64,000 bases of DNA. It comes from Rhabdophis nuchalis (lineage: Eukaryota; Chordata; Lepidosauria; Squamata; Natricidae). The DNA lies in the NCBI GenBank assembly GCA_039707465.1, contig CM077644.1, forward strand, positions 139,484,962 through 139,548,961. The letters are read 5' to 3'. Positions 12,923 through 25,466 of the stretch are shown piece after piece (positions within the stretch are counted from its first letter, which is position 1; each line of letters opens with the position of its first letter). The notes beneath the pieces are model-generated. The model was not told where the DNA came from. It worked only from the letters and a program-made list of their open reading frames with translations, and did not search any database. Both the position numbers and the translations under genes were made by a program.

Positions 12923-13597
12923 TGTTATGACCTAGGTGGTCAAGGCCTCAAGAAGTGATCAACAAACGGACCTCCAATATCTAGTAAAACTCCACCCCAC
13001 ACTATCCTGAAGCTACTCACCCTCAATCCCTCAAAATACAGCACACATAGTACCAGGAAAAGGCCACAAGGCAAAGTCCAGGCATATGACAAATGGCAAT
13101 TCTCAGGGCAAAGGCAGTTCTCAAAGTCCACAGGACAAGGACAATACAAACAGCAGTCCTCAAGGCAAAGACAAAAAGCAGACCTCAAAGCAAGGCAAGA
13201 AGGCATGAGTCAAAGCTGAGGGAGTGTAATCCAAAATAACTGTTTCTAGCATAGACTAACTTCCCACGGCTTCTCCTTAAGTTACTTCACTCCAGGTACT
13301 CCTTGGGAGGAGGGATTGGGTGATCTTCTCCCAAGTAATCTTGCTGCTCTTCTCTGAGCTTGCTTCCACTCCGCTCTCCATGTCCTTGGATCAAGTGGAG
13401 GAGGCAGCTAGAGAGATTTGCCTCTCAGCCTGATCCTCTCCCTGTGTCTGAAGGCAGGCAGCTCTCTGTCTGGTTGACCACCTGCCCAAATGTCTGAGGG
13501 GCCTGGGACAGCGTCTTCAGCCCTGGCCTCTCCAAACATGCCAAGGGAGATGTGTCATTCCAACTTCTTCGAACTGGGCTCCAATGAGGCCATGACA
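12923..13597. mobile_element. Solo LTR, 675 bases
   Basis: Starts TGTTATGACC and ends GGCCATGACA, so it has TG...CA ends with short inverted termini. A perfect 5-bp direct repeat accaa flanks it (12918-12922 and 13598-13602). A 5-bp duplication fits Ty3/Gypsy-type elements and some retroviral classes. No internal coding region accompanies it, so it is a recombined solo LTR. The strand is not determined. Confidence 0.72.
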
Positions 13598-13943
13598 ACC
13601 AAGTATTCCAGCCAAAGAGAACTTAATGAGGATAACCTTGTTTAACATTTCAGAATTTTAACATTTTGAGGCCAGGTGGATCTCTGATGGTTTTATACAG
13701 TATGCTAATTTGCAATAGGAGGATGGTGATGATCACCTTTGTGATCAGATGCAGGTTAGCCATTATCTTTAAAAATAATTTTCCTTATAAAAAGATGTGT
13801 TCATTACTTTCTTATGCCATGCTCCTACTTTTGGGGAACACCAAATTAAATTGGTGTTAAAATAGCGAGGGGGAAAAAGTATTTAAGAACGGTGCAGAAT
13901 CAGCCCAGAACTACAAAGGAGGATCTTGTCAATGATCTCAAGG

Positions 13944-14760
13944 TCTTTCTTCCATGTGTGGTGGACTTGCAATAAGGTCAAAGCTTTTTGGATAAAAATA
14001 TGGTGGGTTATGCAAAACGTATTTAAGAAAAGATTAGAATTTACCCCGCAAATGTTTCTATTGGGCATAACTAAGGATTTTTGTAAAGGGGATACAAAAT
14101 TGTTTTTGTATATGGTTACAGCAGCTAGGTTGTTGATTGCTCAACATTGGAAGAAAGATTTTGTACCGACAATTGCTCAATGGATTCAAAAAGTGGCGGG
14201 GTTTGCGGAAATGGCAAAACTTTCAGCTTTCCTAAAAGACCAGAAGCAGGAGAGCTACACGCAGGAATGGGCAAAATGGATTAATTATATACAGAATAAA
14301 TATCAGACTGGGAAATACCATGTAGCTTTTAGGTAGGAATGTTTGGATTGATAGGTGAATAGATTAAACAATATCTGGGATGTTTGGAAAGTTTAAAGTG
14401 GTGTACAGCGGAACTCAGGGGGGGTGGGATTGACTGGGAGGTGGGGGTGGGTTAGGGTGGAGGGTGGGGAAATATAAGTGGATAAGCAATATAGAGATGG
14501 GTATAATGGGATATGGTTATGTTATGATGTATATATGCTGATTTAACCTGGAAGAGGGTGTCAGGGAGAGATTGATGTATCTTACACTAAATTTATATCA
14601 TGTTGGTCGGGGGTATAATACTCAATATTTGAATGAGAATTTTATTTTAAGACGGGGGGAGGTGAGGGGTATACTTTTTGTATGTGATTTTATATTATAT
14701 GTCGGGGGGGTAAAAGGGGGGAAAACTTGTCTGAATAAAACTTTTGCAATAAAAAAAAAA
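13944..14760 (+). mobile_element. 5'-truncated L1 insertion (ORF2 C-terminus and 3'UTR)
   Basis: An 11-bp target duplication tgatctcaagg (13933-13943 and 14761-14771) brackets it, and a poly(A) run ends it. The frame at 13926-14336 encodes the L1 ORF2 C-terminus, with FFHVWWTCNKVKAFWIKIWW and YMVTAARLLIAQHWKKDF, then a stop and a G-rich 3'UTR. It is typical target-primed reverse transcription into the Tc1 element. Confidence 0.9.
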
Positions 14761-15484
14761 TGATCTCAAGGCAGCTGGGACCATAGTCACCAAGAAAACA
14801 TACTACGCTGTGAAGGACTAAAATCCTGCAGTACCTGTACGTTTCCCCTACTCAAGAAAGCACATGTACAGGCCTGTCTGAAGTTTGCCAATGAACATCT
14901 GAATGATTCAGAGGAGACCTGGGTGAAAGTGTTGTGGTCAGATGAGAACAAAATCAAGCTTTTTGGCATCAACTCAATTTGCCGTGTTTGGAGGAGGAGG
15001 AATGCTGCCTATGACGCCAAGAACACCATCCCCACCGTCAAACATGGAGGTGGAAACATTATGTTTTGGGGGTGTTTTTCTGCTAAGGGAACAGGGCAGG
15101 TTCACTGCATCAAAGGGACAATCAACGGGACCAGGTACTGTCATATCTGAGGTGAAAACCTCCTTCCCTTAGCCAGGGCTTTGAAAATGGGTCCTGGATG
15201 GGTATTCCAGCATGACAGTGACCCACAACACACGGCCAAGGCAACAAAGGAGTGGCTCAAGAAGAAGCACATTAAGGTCCTGGAGTGGCCTAGCCAGTCT
15301 CTAGACCTTAAGCCCATAGAAAAAGTGCAGGGAGCTGAATGTTCGATCTGTCAAACATCGAAACCTTAATGACCTGGAGAGGATCTGCAAAGGGGAGAGG
15401 GACAAAATTCCTCCTGGTGGCCAACTACAAGAAACTTCTGACCTCTGTGATTGCCAACAAGGGTTTTGCCCCCAAGTACTAAGT

Positions 15485-15679
15485 CAGCGGTTCTCAACCT
15501 GTGGGTCACGACCCCTTTGGGGGTCAAACGACCCTTTCATAGGGGTTGCCTAAGACCATCGAAAAACACATATTTTTGATGGTCTTAGGAACCGAGACAC
15601 CAATTTTATGGTTGGGGGTCACCACAACATGAGGAACTGTATTAAAGGGTCGCAGCATTGGGAAGGTTGAGAACCACTG
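15485..15679. mobile_element. SPIN (hAT, Buster group) non-autonomous element, 195 bases
   Basis: Termini CAGCGGTTCTCAACCTGTGG and GGAAGGTTGAGAACCACTG, with the internal sequence 'gacccctttgggggtcaaac', are those of SPIN MITEs. A perfect 8-bp target duplication tactaagt flanks it (15477-15484 and 15680-15687). It was inserted into the 3' part of the Tc1 copy. Confidence 0.92.
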
Positions 15680-15900
15680 TACTAAGTCATGTTTTGCAAA
15701 GGGGTCAAATACTTATTTCACTCATTAAAATGAAAATCAATTTATAACTTTTTTGAAATGCATTTTTCTGATTTTTTGTTGTTGTTATTCTGTTGCCTGC
15801 TGTTAAAATAAACCTACCATTAAAATTACAGACTGATCATTTCTTTGCAATGGGCAAAAGTACAAAATCAGCGGGGGATCAAATACTTTTTTCTCTCACT

Positions 15901-17392
15901 TCCCATCCCATGCAGCCTGGTCCAAGAATCCCAGAGTGTAGAATAAATAGCAGATCACCCTGGTTAAAATCTTATTTGATCTTCAGTGCAAAATAAGTAA
16001 AGTGGTATATTAATAACTATTAATTACATGTTCAGCCAAGAAGTATAGAATACCGTAGTATACAGATGTTTGCCAACCTTCATTTTTATCCTTAGGTAAA
16101 TGTTATCTGGGAGAACATAGCTGGCCTGTGCAGTGAGCGTTATGGTGAGTATCAATGGACAGTCCAAGTTCTTCTGTTTCTTTAGTCAGACAATTGGATA
16201 TAAAAGCTATCTGTAGAGCTCCTGCATAATGTAACTTGGCATTGTACCTAAATGGCATACATGGCTGTCTTGATGAGGAGCAAGTTCCTGTCGGTTGTAA
16301 GAAAGACTACATGTAATCCAGAGTGTTCTTTGTCTTCAGGAAGGGATTAATGTAACCTTACCCAAATAAGTACATAAGGGAAGTATGCACACTTAATTCA
16401 AAAATCCAAATTTCAATGCAATTCAAGGGAAGCAGTTCTTTGAACTGATAGAAGTTCAAATTCCTCTTTTAAAAGTTGTTTTAGCTGATTGATTTGAATT
16501 TAAAAATACAGAGAGAAGGCATAGGGGAGAAAGCAACTACAGTGAGCTGTGTTATATTTGTTTGTGTGTGTGTATGTGTGTGTTGCTCACCAGCTCAGTA
16601 ATACCAGAGCAGCTGGTTCCACCTGCTGGCTGGAAGATTAATTTGTTTTAGAATGTTCACTACCTACGGCCTATTTTAAGACCGAGTGATCAAATGCCCC
16701 ATTTCTAACATCATGCATTATTCAGAGTGGTATTCAATGGTCATCACTTTTGAATTCGGCAATTGGATGCTAATGGTATGGAAGGAGGAAATAGAACACT
16801 TTAATTTGCTGGCCAAGAATGAAACGGATTGGTTAGAAGCTTGTACAGAAAATATTTCTTCAATTCATTTATACAATAAATTGAAGGCAAGCTCCAGAAA
16901 ATTTTGTTTGTATCAAAATGCATTTTTGCACTTTGTATCAAATCTCCCATTTTTTAAATGTGTGCTTAAAGAGTTTAACATCAAATTTTTAATTGACTTG
17001 CCCTCCTGAGCAGATTCTCCCAAAAGCCCTAGTCACAGTTTAAAAAAAAAAGCCATTCTGGCTATAAGAAAAATTACAAAGTCCATAGTAACACAAAAGC
17101 TGTATTACTCCAATTATTATCACACAGCAATGTGCAAGTTGGTGGGATGTCATCATCTCTTCATTAAGCAAATTGCTACAGAAGGTTGGTGGGGAGAGAC
17201 TGGGGAGAAAAGTGACGGGGCGCTGAAATGTATTTAGCCAGAGTTTTAGATGGAACAAAAGAAGAAACTGCAAATATTTGAATAAGTCTTTGGTTCATAG
17301 TTACATTTCTTTGTGGATTCCCTATCACTGGAAGGCTGAGAAAACAATACATAATCCAGTATATCTTTAGTAGCAGTCTTATTAGATTACAA
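15901..17392. other. Stretch with no recognised gene
   Basis: Contains a short (GT)n run near 16561-16582 and AT-rich sequence. The open frame at 16686-17009 has no recognisable similarity and weak codon character. Copy B has lost this region. Confidence 0.6.
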
Positions 17393-18333
17393 ATAGTCCT
17401 AGATTTACAACAGCTCACTTAGTGACCGTTCAAAGTTACAACAGTTTTGAAAAAAAGTCTATGAGACTTCCGGTGACATCGCTTTGCAGCAGGTTGGTGT
17501 TGGATAACGCTCCAGAGCCAACCAGCTTTTCTCTGGCCACGAACGGCTTTTTATTGTTAAAGCTGACCGCGAGAGGGTCAGTGAAGGTGTAGTGAGCTGA
17601 GACGCTTGAGGAACCGGCAACTCCCGCGTGCTGATAAGCAGACCCGTTGGTCCGAGTGGCTGGAGAGGGGGCGCCCACTAATGGCTGCCCTTGAACTATG
17701 ACTAAGCCTTTTTGGAAGGGGAGTCTATATTGCAACAAGCGGCAGAGTGCGCTGGATTTACTGACTCTGAACTTGCCAACTCAACGTGGCTTAAAACACG
17801 TGAAGAATAGCTGAAAAAAGGAAGGCTAACTTTTCTCTACGGAATTGATTGGAAACGAAGAAGTTAGGTCGGATGATAACTGTAAGAAATGTGAGACTGG
17901 CTGTTTCTCCTTCTTTGCCTCCTGTCATCCTCCTCGGCAGGAGAATCGTCCCTCCGGTGATGGACTATTTAACCCTCTGTTGACTTATTCCAGCTTCTTG
18001 GATTGCTCTTTTTCTCCTTTCGCCTCATACTTCTCCAGTTAGGTGTATCAGGGATTTTGAATTAGTAACACGGTGCCTTCAATTATAGCAATACTTTAGG
18101 TTAATAGAATGAATTGAGTTATATAACATGTGATTATTGTTTATTAATTGATTAACATCAGCAAAACCAGGGATTACTATTTATTTACTGATTTAGTATT
18201 TGATAATTAATATTTACCCCCTCATTGATAAAAGAATTAACTAACAATTAATGAAGATTGAATAGTTAACAATAATAATCCAATCTAATAATGATTTAGG
18301 GCAAGTAGAAAAAAAGACTAAAACCCGAAGGAT

Positions 18334-20263
18334 TTGACACTAGTAGAGGACAAGAAGTTGATTCGCCACAAGATTAACTTAGTGGCTCAAGAAGAGATTG
18401 CTGAAAAGATTAAGTGGGTAAAGCAAGGATTCTTCGAAAATGCTAATAAACCAGGAAGATGGCTAACTTATAGAATTAAGTTAAAAGAAAGGAGCAAAAT
18501 AGGTGGATTGAAAGATAGCAATGGAGGGTGGGTAATTGACAGGGAAGGTAAGAGGAAGATCTTACAGGATTTTTTCTCGGAACTATATAAGAGAGAAGAT
18601 GGGGGGGAGCAAGAAATTGAACAGTACATAGGAATGTTGGGCCTCCCCAAATTATCAGAGGAGGTAAGGCAAATTTTCAATAAAGAAATCACAGAAAGTG
18701 ATGTTCGGGTAGCAATCGAAAAGCAGAAAACCAGGAAAACCCCTGGCATAGATGGGCTACCCACGGAGTTTTATAAAAAAACCTTAGACATGGTAACAAA
18801 ATATATGACAGAGGTCTTTAATGGACCCTTCCTTGACAGCCGGATTCCACCTTCCTGGACAGAGGCTTATATTTCCTTGATTCCTAAGGAAGGAACAGAC
18901 TTATCACTGATTAGAAACTACAGATCTATATCCCTCCTGAATACTGATTATAAGATCTTTACCTCTATTTTGGCAGGGAGAATGAAAGGGTTCCTGGATC
19001 ACTACATCCATAGTGATCAAAATGGTTTTCTCCCACACAGACAAATAAGAGATATCTTGAGGATGATTATCAATGTCCTGGAATATTATGAGGCCCACTC
19101 GGATAAAGAACCGGCATTTATCTTTATCGATGCCCAAAAGGCATTTGATAGAGTCAACTGGAAATTTATGTTTGCCCTGTTGGAAAAGATGGAATTTGGG
19201 GATAATTTTATGCATCCGCTAAGATCTATTTATAATACACAAACAGCTAGAATCCTAATTAATGGAAAGGAAACAGAACGGATTGAGATTAAAAAGGGAA
19301 CAAGACAAGGATGTCCACTATCTCCAATCCTATTTATATTTACACTGGAGCCTCTTCTCCGGGAAATCAGGAGAAACCAGGAGATAAAGGGACTGAAAAT
19401 TAGAGTGGAAGAGTATAAAATTCAGGCCTTCGCTGATGATTTAGCCTTTATCTTAGAAGACCCCTTAGAATCAGGAAATGAATTAATTCAGGTAATAGAG
19501 AAATATGGTAGAGTTGCGGGTTTCCTAATTAACAAGGATAAGACAAAGATAATAGTAAAAAATATGGCATTAAATCAACAAAATGAATTAGAGGAAAAAT
19601 TGGGCCTTCAAATTGTAAAAAAGATAAAATATTTAGGTATTTGGCTAACTTCTAAATGTACTTCAATCAAGGTAGACAACCATCAAAAATTACTGACCCA
19701 AATGAAATTAGACCTAGAAAAGTGGGGAAATCTACAACTCTCCCTATTAGGTAAGATAGCAATAATTAAAACTTACGTTCTCCCAAAATGGATCTATTTA
19801 TTCCAAACTGCCCCGGTGAGATTAGACAATAGCTTCTTCAAATTATTAGACAATTATGTGAGGAAATTTATTTTGCAGAAGAAGAAAGCTAGAATTAAGT
19901 TGAAAATGCTCCAAGAATTGCCAGCCAGAGGAGGATTTGGGTTGCCAAAATGGGAGTTTTACCACCAGGCAGCAAACTTGACTTGGGTAAGAGATTGGAT
20001 ACTGCTGAGAAGGAAGCGGGTACTCATATTAGAAGGTCACAACCTAAGACAAGGGTGGCATCATTTTATGTGGAGAGAGGGGGGGGGGGATTGTAGGCAC
20101 TTTAAGAACCACTATCTCAGGAAAACCATATTGGAAACTTGGGAAAGAGTGAGGTTTAAGTATTATTCAATGGTTCCGACCTGGGTTGTTCCACTGGAGG
20201 CCGTGACACATTCAACATTATATAATAATAAAATACAACTGACTTACCAGGACCTCCGAGATC
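18334..20263 (+). pseudogene. L1 ORF2 reverse-transcriptase region, copy A
   Basis: A continuous frame of about 640 codons covers the L1 RT and part of the C-terminal region. Visible motifs are PGIDGLPTEFYKKTL (fingers), LIRNYRSISLLNTDYKI, FIDAQKAFDRVNWKF (motif A with the catalytic Asp), GTRQGCPLSPILFIFTLEPL (motif B) and QAFADDLAFIL (motif C FADD box). The endonuclease domain that should precede it is absent, and the hAT element interrupts it after LRDPLG. The C-terminal zinc-knuckle part (CPECWKCGNRKGTYYHQWWT) reappears at 21961-22257 with stops around it. Not a functional protein. Confidence 0.9.
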
Positions 20264-20271
20264 CTCTAGGG

Positions 20272-21313
20272 CAGTGGTCGGCAAACCGCGGCTCGCGAGC
20301 CACAAGCGGCTCTTTGGCCCCTCGAGTGCGGCTCTTCCCTCACTTCCCTCACTACCCTCGCCAACGGCGGGACTCCTGGGCCGCAGCAACCCTCCCTACC
20401 GGCCGCCGGTTCCATCCCTCCCCCTGCAGAGTCTCTTCAGCCCAGCAGCGGCTACCCAAATGCCAAAGTGGCAGCCATAGCCTCCCAAGCTAGCCACTCA
20501 TCTACTTCCAGAGGCTGCAGAGGCTCCGTGAGTGGGGGAGTGAACCGGCCTCCGGTGGGTGAGCCAGAGGGGTGGGCGGGTGGTTTGTTGGGCACTGCCG
20601 CAGCAAGTTTCCTTGGCTGTGGTTGCTCGCTCGCTCACTCACTCACCGGACGCCAGGTTCCTTTGTCCGGTAGGTGGGTGAGCGAGGGAGCAAGCAAGCG
20701 CAGATGGGCAAGGAAACTTGCTGCGGCAGCACCCAACAACCTGCCCACCCGGCGGCTGCGGTTGCTTGCTTGCTCACCCACCCACCAGACGAAGGAACCT
20801 GGCGCCGGTGGGTGAGTGAGCGAGCGAGCTACTGCAGCCGGCAGGCCGGCAGGCGGGCGGGCACGTAAGGAAAGTTGATCCGGCAGCGCCCAACAATCCG
20901 CTGGCCCGCCGGCCTGCCGCGCCGCCACACGCAGTTGCTCGCTCGCTCGCTTGCTCACCCACCGGACGCCAGGTTCATTCGTCTGGTGGGTGGGTGAGCA
21001 AGTGAGCGAGTAAGCGCAGACAGCGGGTGGGTGGGCTGGCCGGCCAGGCTACTTCTAGGAGCTGAGCAGGCTTGGCGGGGGGGGGGGGGGGGGAGACAGA
21101 CAGACAGAGAGAGGCACAGACACACAGAGAGGGAGGGTGGGAGGGAATCAGAGAGTGACAGACACACAGGGAGAGACAGGGAGAGACAGAGAGGGAGAGA
21201 AAGATAGACAGAGACACAGAATGAGTGATTGAGTGAATGCGAGACAGACAGATACACACACACACACACAGAGTGACAGAGATGGGCAGACAAAGGAGAG
21301 AGAGACAGAGATA

Positions 21314-21397
<84 letters not shown>

Positions 21398-21609
21398 ACT
21401 TTTGACCACAATTGAGACCGAAAATTTGGCTGCTAAGCAAGACCATTTTTAAGTGAATTTCACATTTTCCAAGTTGGCCATGCCCACCCGGTCACATGAC
21501 CACTGAGCCATTCCCACAAAACAGGCCACACCTTCTGGCTCTCAAAAAAAAATTAATTGTGGTATTGTTGATATTTGGCTCTTTTGACTAATGAGTTTGC
21601 CCACTACTG
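20272..21609. mobile_element. hAT MITE with (GAAA)n tract inserted in L1 ORF2, copy A
   Basis: Termini 'cagtggtcggcaaaccgc' and 'gagtttgcccactactg' are inverted. A perfect 8-bp duplication ctctaggg flanks it (20264-20271 and 21610-21617). The interior has inverted blocks of 'caccggacgccaggttcctt' type, a G run at 21077-21093 and (GAAA)n at about 21314-21397. It is a close relative of 4549-6560 and has no transposase. Confidence 0.88.
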
Positions 21610-22271
21610 CTCTAGGGGAATTAAAAACACGGGAAGACATTTCCAAGGCAGGCATAGAGATAGATTAGTTGGCTTATGCTCAAATAAAATCCAAAACCAG
21701 AAGAGATAAAGAGAAGGGAGGAATATATAGAACAATCCAGGAACTGGATAAAATTTTTATCGTGATCAGAAGAGAAACTAATCTCTAGATGCTACCAGTT
21801 CTTGATACAAGGATGGATTGGTGAGGAGGTAATTAAGGACTCCATGATCGCCTGGGGAAAAAATCTCGGGTCCTCTCCTGACCTGGATAAGTGGAATGAA
21901 ATTTGGATCAAAAATATGAAGCTCACACTGGCAACCTCCTATAAGTAAAATATTTACAAAATGGTTTATCGTTGGCACTTGCCACTGGCAAGGATTGCCA
22001 AAATGTACCCAGGAAGGTGCCCAGAGTGTTGGAAGTGTGGGAATAGAAAAGGGACTTACTATCATCAATGGTGGACTTGTCCCCAAGCAGGCAAATATTG
22101 GTTAAAAATTAGGAAAGGGATCACAGAGATCACAGGTTACACAGTCAAGATGAAACCAGAGACTTTTTTAGTGGGAATTAAGCCCAATAAAATAAACAAA
22201 GGCATATGGTATCTGACCCTCCACATTATTACAGCAGCCAGAATACTCTTTGCATAGGACTGGAAAAACGA

Positions 22272-24725
22272 GTTGCTCGTCTCTGGCCAGTGGAAAAGTG
22301 ATCTGATTATAGGGGATATAACCATCACACCCTTGTCATGGTCAGACCACTCACTTCTCCGGCTCGACTTTCCAACCGCTACGCCCCTCCGCGGGGAGGC
22401 GGAACCTGAGTCACCAATCAGGTTCCGCCCCAGGCGCCTGATGGACCCTGATGGGTTCCAGGCGGCGCTTGGGCCACTTCCTGTACCCCTGACCCGCGCC
22501 CCGATGGAGGACCTCACGGCCGCATGGAATAGTGCGGCCGTGGGGGCCTTGGATCGGGTCGCGCCCTTGCGGCCTCTCTTGCGGCGGCGAGCCACCCTGG
22601 CCCCTTGGTTTACCGAGGAGCTGAGGGTGATGAAACGCCACAAGAGATGCCTAGAGAGAAGATGGAGGTCTACCCGATCTGAAACGGACCGGACACAGGT
22701 AAGAGCCCATTTACGGACTTACATTGTGGCGCTGAGAGTGGCCAAACGTCATCATTGTGCCACTCTCATAGCATCCGCAGATAACCGCCCTGCCGCCCTG
22801 TTTAGGGTGACCCGCTCCCTCCTTCAACAGAGGGTGCGGGAAGCCCCGCTACAGGGTAGAGCAGAGGAATTTGTGATTTATCTGCAGGAGAAAATCGCTC
22901 AGATACAGAACGAGTTAGCCCCCATTCATGGCCCAGTGGGTTGCCACGAGGCGGATCTTGTTTGGGAGGAGTTTGACTCCGTTACTTCCGAGGATATGGA
23001 CAGGCTACGTGGGCGACTGCGAGCCACCACATGTTTATTGGACCCGTGTCCCTCCTGGCTTGTACTGGCATCCTGGGAGGTGACACGAGGCTGGCTCCAA
23101 GAGGTTGTCAACGCTTCTTTGAGGAGGGTTCCTTGCCTGCCTCCCTTAAAGAGGCCATGGTGACGCCCCTCCTGAAGAAGCCCTCTTTGGATCCAGCTCT
23201 TTTAAACAACTATCGTCCCGTCTCCAACCTTCCCTTTTTGGCGAAGGTTGTTGAGAGTGTGGTGGCACAACAGTTTCCCCGTCACCTGGAGGAAGTTGAT
23301 TATCTAGACCCGCGCCAGTCCGGCTTTCGGCCCGGGCATAGCACCGAGACGGCATTGGTCGCGTTGGTCGATGATCTCTGGAGGGCCAGAGATGGGGGTT
23401 GTTCCTCCATCCTGGTCCTATTAGACCTCTCGGCGGCTTTTGATACCATCGACCATGGTATCCTATTGCACCGGCTGGGGGGGTTGGGGGTGGGAGGCAC
23501 TGTTTTGCGGTGGTTCTCCTCCTACCTCTCTGGCCGGTCGCAATTTGTGTTGACAGGGGGGCAGAGGTCGACCTCGAGACCCCTCACATGTGGGGTGCCT
23601 CAGGGGTCGGTCCTCTCGCCCCTCCTGTTCAACACATATATGAAGCCGCTGGGTGAGATCATCCGTGGTTTTGGGGTAGAGTACCATCTCTACGCTGATG
23701 ATACTCAGCTGTATATATCTACCCCAAACCACCCCAACGATGCCGTAGCGGTGATGTGCCAGTGCCTGGAAGCCGTGCGGGTCTGGATGGGAAGTAACGG
23801 ACACAAGCTCAACCCGACCAAGACCGAGTGGCTGTGGTTTCCGGCTGCCTGGTTCAACCAGCTGTCTCTATCGCTGGCCATAGGGGGCGAACATCTTGCC
23901 CCTGTGGATGGGGCGCGCAACTTGGGTGTCCTCCTGGATTCCCGGCTGTCCATGGAAGATCAAGTGACAGCCGTGGCCAGGAGGGCGTTTTACCAGGTTC
24001 GCCTGGTTCGCCAGTTGCGCCCCCTATTGGACCGGGATGCCCTTCGCACAGTCACTCATGCTCTCGTGACATCCCGACTGGACTATTGTAACTCTCTCTA
24101 CATGGGGCTCCCCTTGAGGTGCACCCGGAGGCTGCAGTTGGTCCAGAATGCAGCCGCGCGAGCAATAATGGGTACCACAAGGTACACCCATGTAACACCG
24201 CTCTTGCGCGAGCTGCACTGGCTACCTGTAGTCTTTCGGGTGCGCTTCAAGGTGCTAGTCATCATCTTTAAAGCGCACCATGGCTCGGGACCTAGCTATC
24301 TGCGGGATCGGATTCTGCCTCATACTTCCTCACAGAGAGGGACTTCTCCGGGTGCCGTCCACTAGACTTTGTCAGCGGGCGACGCCCAGGGGAAGGGCTC
24401 TCTCTGTGGCGGGCCCTGCCCTCTGGAACGACCTTCCCCCCGATATTAGAACTACCACGGACCTCCGTTCCTTCCGTCTGAAATTGAAAACGCACTTTTT
24501 CTGCCTGGCCGGCCTAGGGTAGCCTCTTACCATAGTATTATAGGGTTTAGGGTTTTAGTGATTGGTTTTGGGGAATTTTAGCGCAGGGTCTTATTGTTTA
24601 ATGTGTTTTTTAACTGTTTTGTATATCTATGTATATTTATTGTTTTAATTTCCCTGTGCACCGCTCCGAGTCCCCTTGGGGAGAGGGAGCGGTCTAGAAA
24701 TTAAATATTATTATTATTATTATTA
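22272..24725 (+). mobile_element. L2-clade LINE inserted in the L1, decayed
   Basis: Starts in the endonuclease C-terminus (GDITITPLSWSDHSLLRLDF) and runs through the RT domain (DLSAAFDTIDHGILL, CGVPQGSVLSPLLFNTYM, YADDTQLYIS) to the C-terminus and a short (ATT)n tail. Frameshifts near 23115 and 24325 break ORF2. The L1 reading ('gactggaaaaacgag' then 'ccttcagaaagt') resumes on either side. No clear target duplication is visible. Copy B's 3.9-kb deletion covers this site, so its age relative to the duplication is unknown. Confidence 0.9.
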
Positions 24726-25466
24726 CCTTCAGAAAGTAAACTGCTCTGGAAAATCACTGAATGCACAGAAGCAGATCACCTAACGAAAATACTCAGAAAC
24801 CAGAAGGACTTGGATTATTACAACTGTTGTAACTTATGGTACAATTGGATGAAACATAGAAAAGGAAACCCAAAATAGTCCTAATTGTTCTCTGGTAGCT
24901 ATCGGTTTAATGGATGTATACTTAGACTCGCTTGTTGCAATATATTGTCTGTGTATGTGTAATGGGAAAATTTGTTTTCTTTTTCTTTAGAAAATTTGTA
25001 AATAAAAATTTATTTAAAAAAAAGTCTTATGACTGTTTTTCAGTTACAACTTTTGCAGCAACCCCATGATCATGTGAACAAAATTCAGATGCCTGGCAAC
25101 TGGTTCACACTTATGACATTGGACAGTCCTGGGGTCATGTGGTCACCTTTTGCAACTTTCTGACAAGCAAAGATAATGGGGAAGCCGGATTCACTTAACA
25201 ACCTCCAAGTTACTTATCAACTGCAGTGATTCACTTAACAACAGTGGCAAGAAATGTTGCAAAATGGAGAAAAAATCACTTAACAAACGTCTCACTTAAC
25301 AACAGAAATTTTAGACTTAATTGTGGTCATAAGTGGAGGACTACATATATTGTGCTTTTATTTTATTAGATGTACTTTCTTTTTTTTGATAGCATCCCAT
25401 AGAGCCATGATGGCGAACCTATGGCATGTGTGAGCAAACTGGAAGTCACTTCTGGTTTGGTGATAG

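Larger units (their letters stand above)
13865..15900 (+). mobile_element. Tc1-type DNA transposon, decayed, with two nested insertions
   Basis: The right end (15700-15900) has two direct repeats, 'gtcaaatacttatttcactc' and 'atcaaatacttttttctctc', as in IR/DR Tc1 elements. The left end keeps only 'gagggggaaaaagtattt' next to a TA. The interior encodes the Tc1 transposase pieces [39 protein letters not shown] and [16 protein letters not shown] in broken frames. An L1 tail (13944-14760) and a SPIN element (15485-15679) sit inside. No intact transposase remains. Confidence 0.88.
17466..25010 (+). mobile_element. L1-type LINE lacking ORF1 and endonuclease, with nested insertions
   Basis: Begins with a 5'UTR-like GC-rich segment ('gacttccggtgacatcgctt'). 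It goes through AT-rich sequence straight to the RT part of ORF2 (18334 on). After an hAT insertion (20272-21609) and an L2 insertion (22272-24725) it ends at about 25010 with 'aataaaaatttatttaaaaa'. The flanks 'aaaaaaagtctatga' (17451-17465) and 'aaaaaaagtcttatga' are the target duplication. No ORF1 or endonuclease domain is present. Confidence 0.8.
17393..25347. mobile_element. Snake-type MITE split by an L1 insertion
   Basis: The left end 'tagtcctagatttacaacag' (17393 on) and right end 'gtggtcataagtggaggac' plus 'ta' are imperfect inverted repeats. The interior repeats 'cacttaacaac' motifs. The left 60 bases and the right 325 bases are one element separated by the L1 at 17466-25010. A TA at each end suggests a mariner-like target, which is inference. 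Confidence 0.65.

Noticed and set aside
18334..20493. 719-codon frame as a possible host gene
   Set aside because: RT motifs identify it as L1 ORF2, and its last ~75 codons are read-through into an hAT element.
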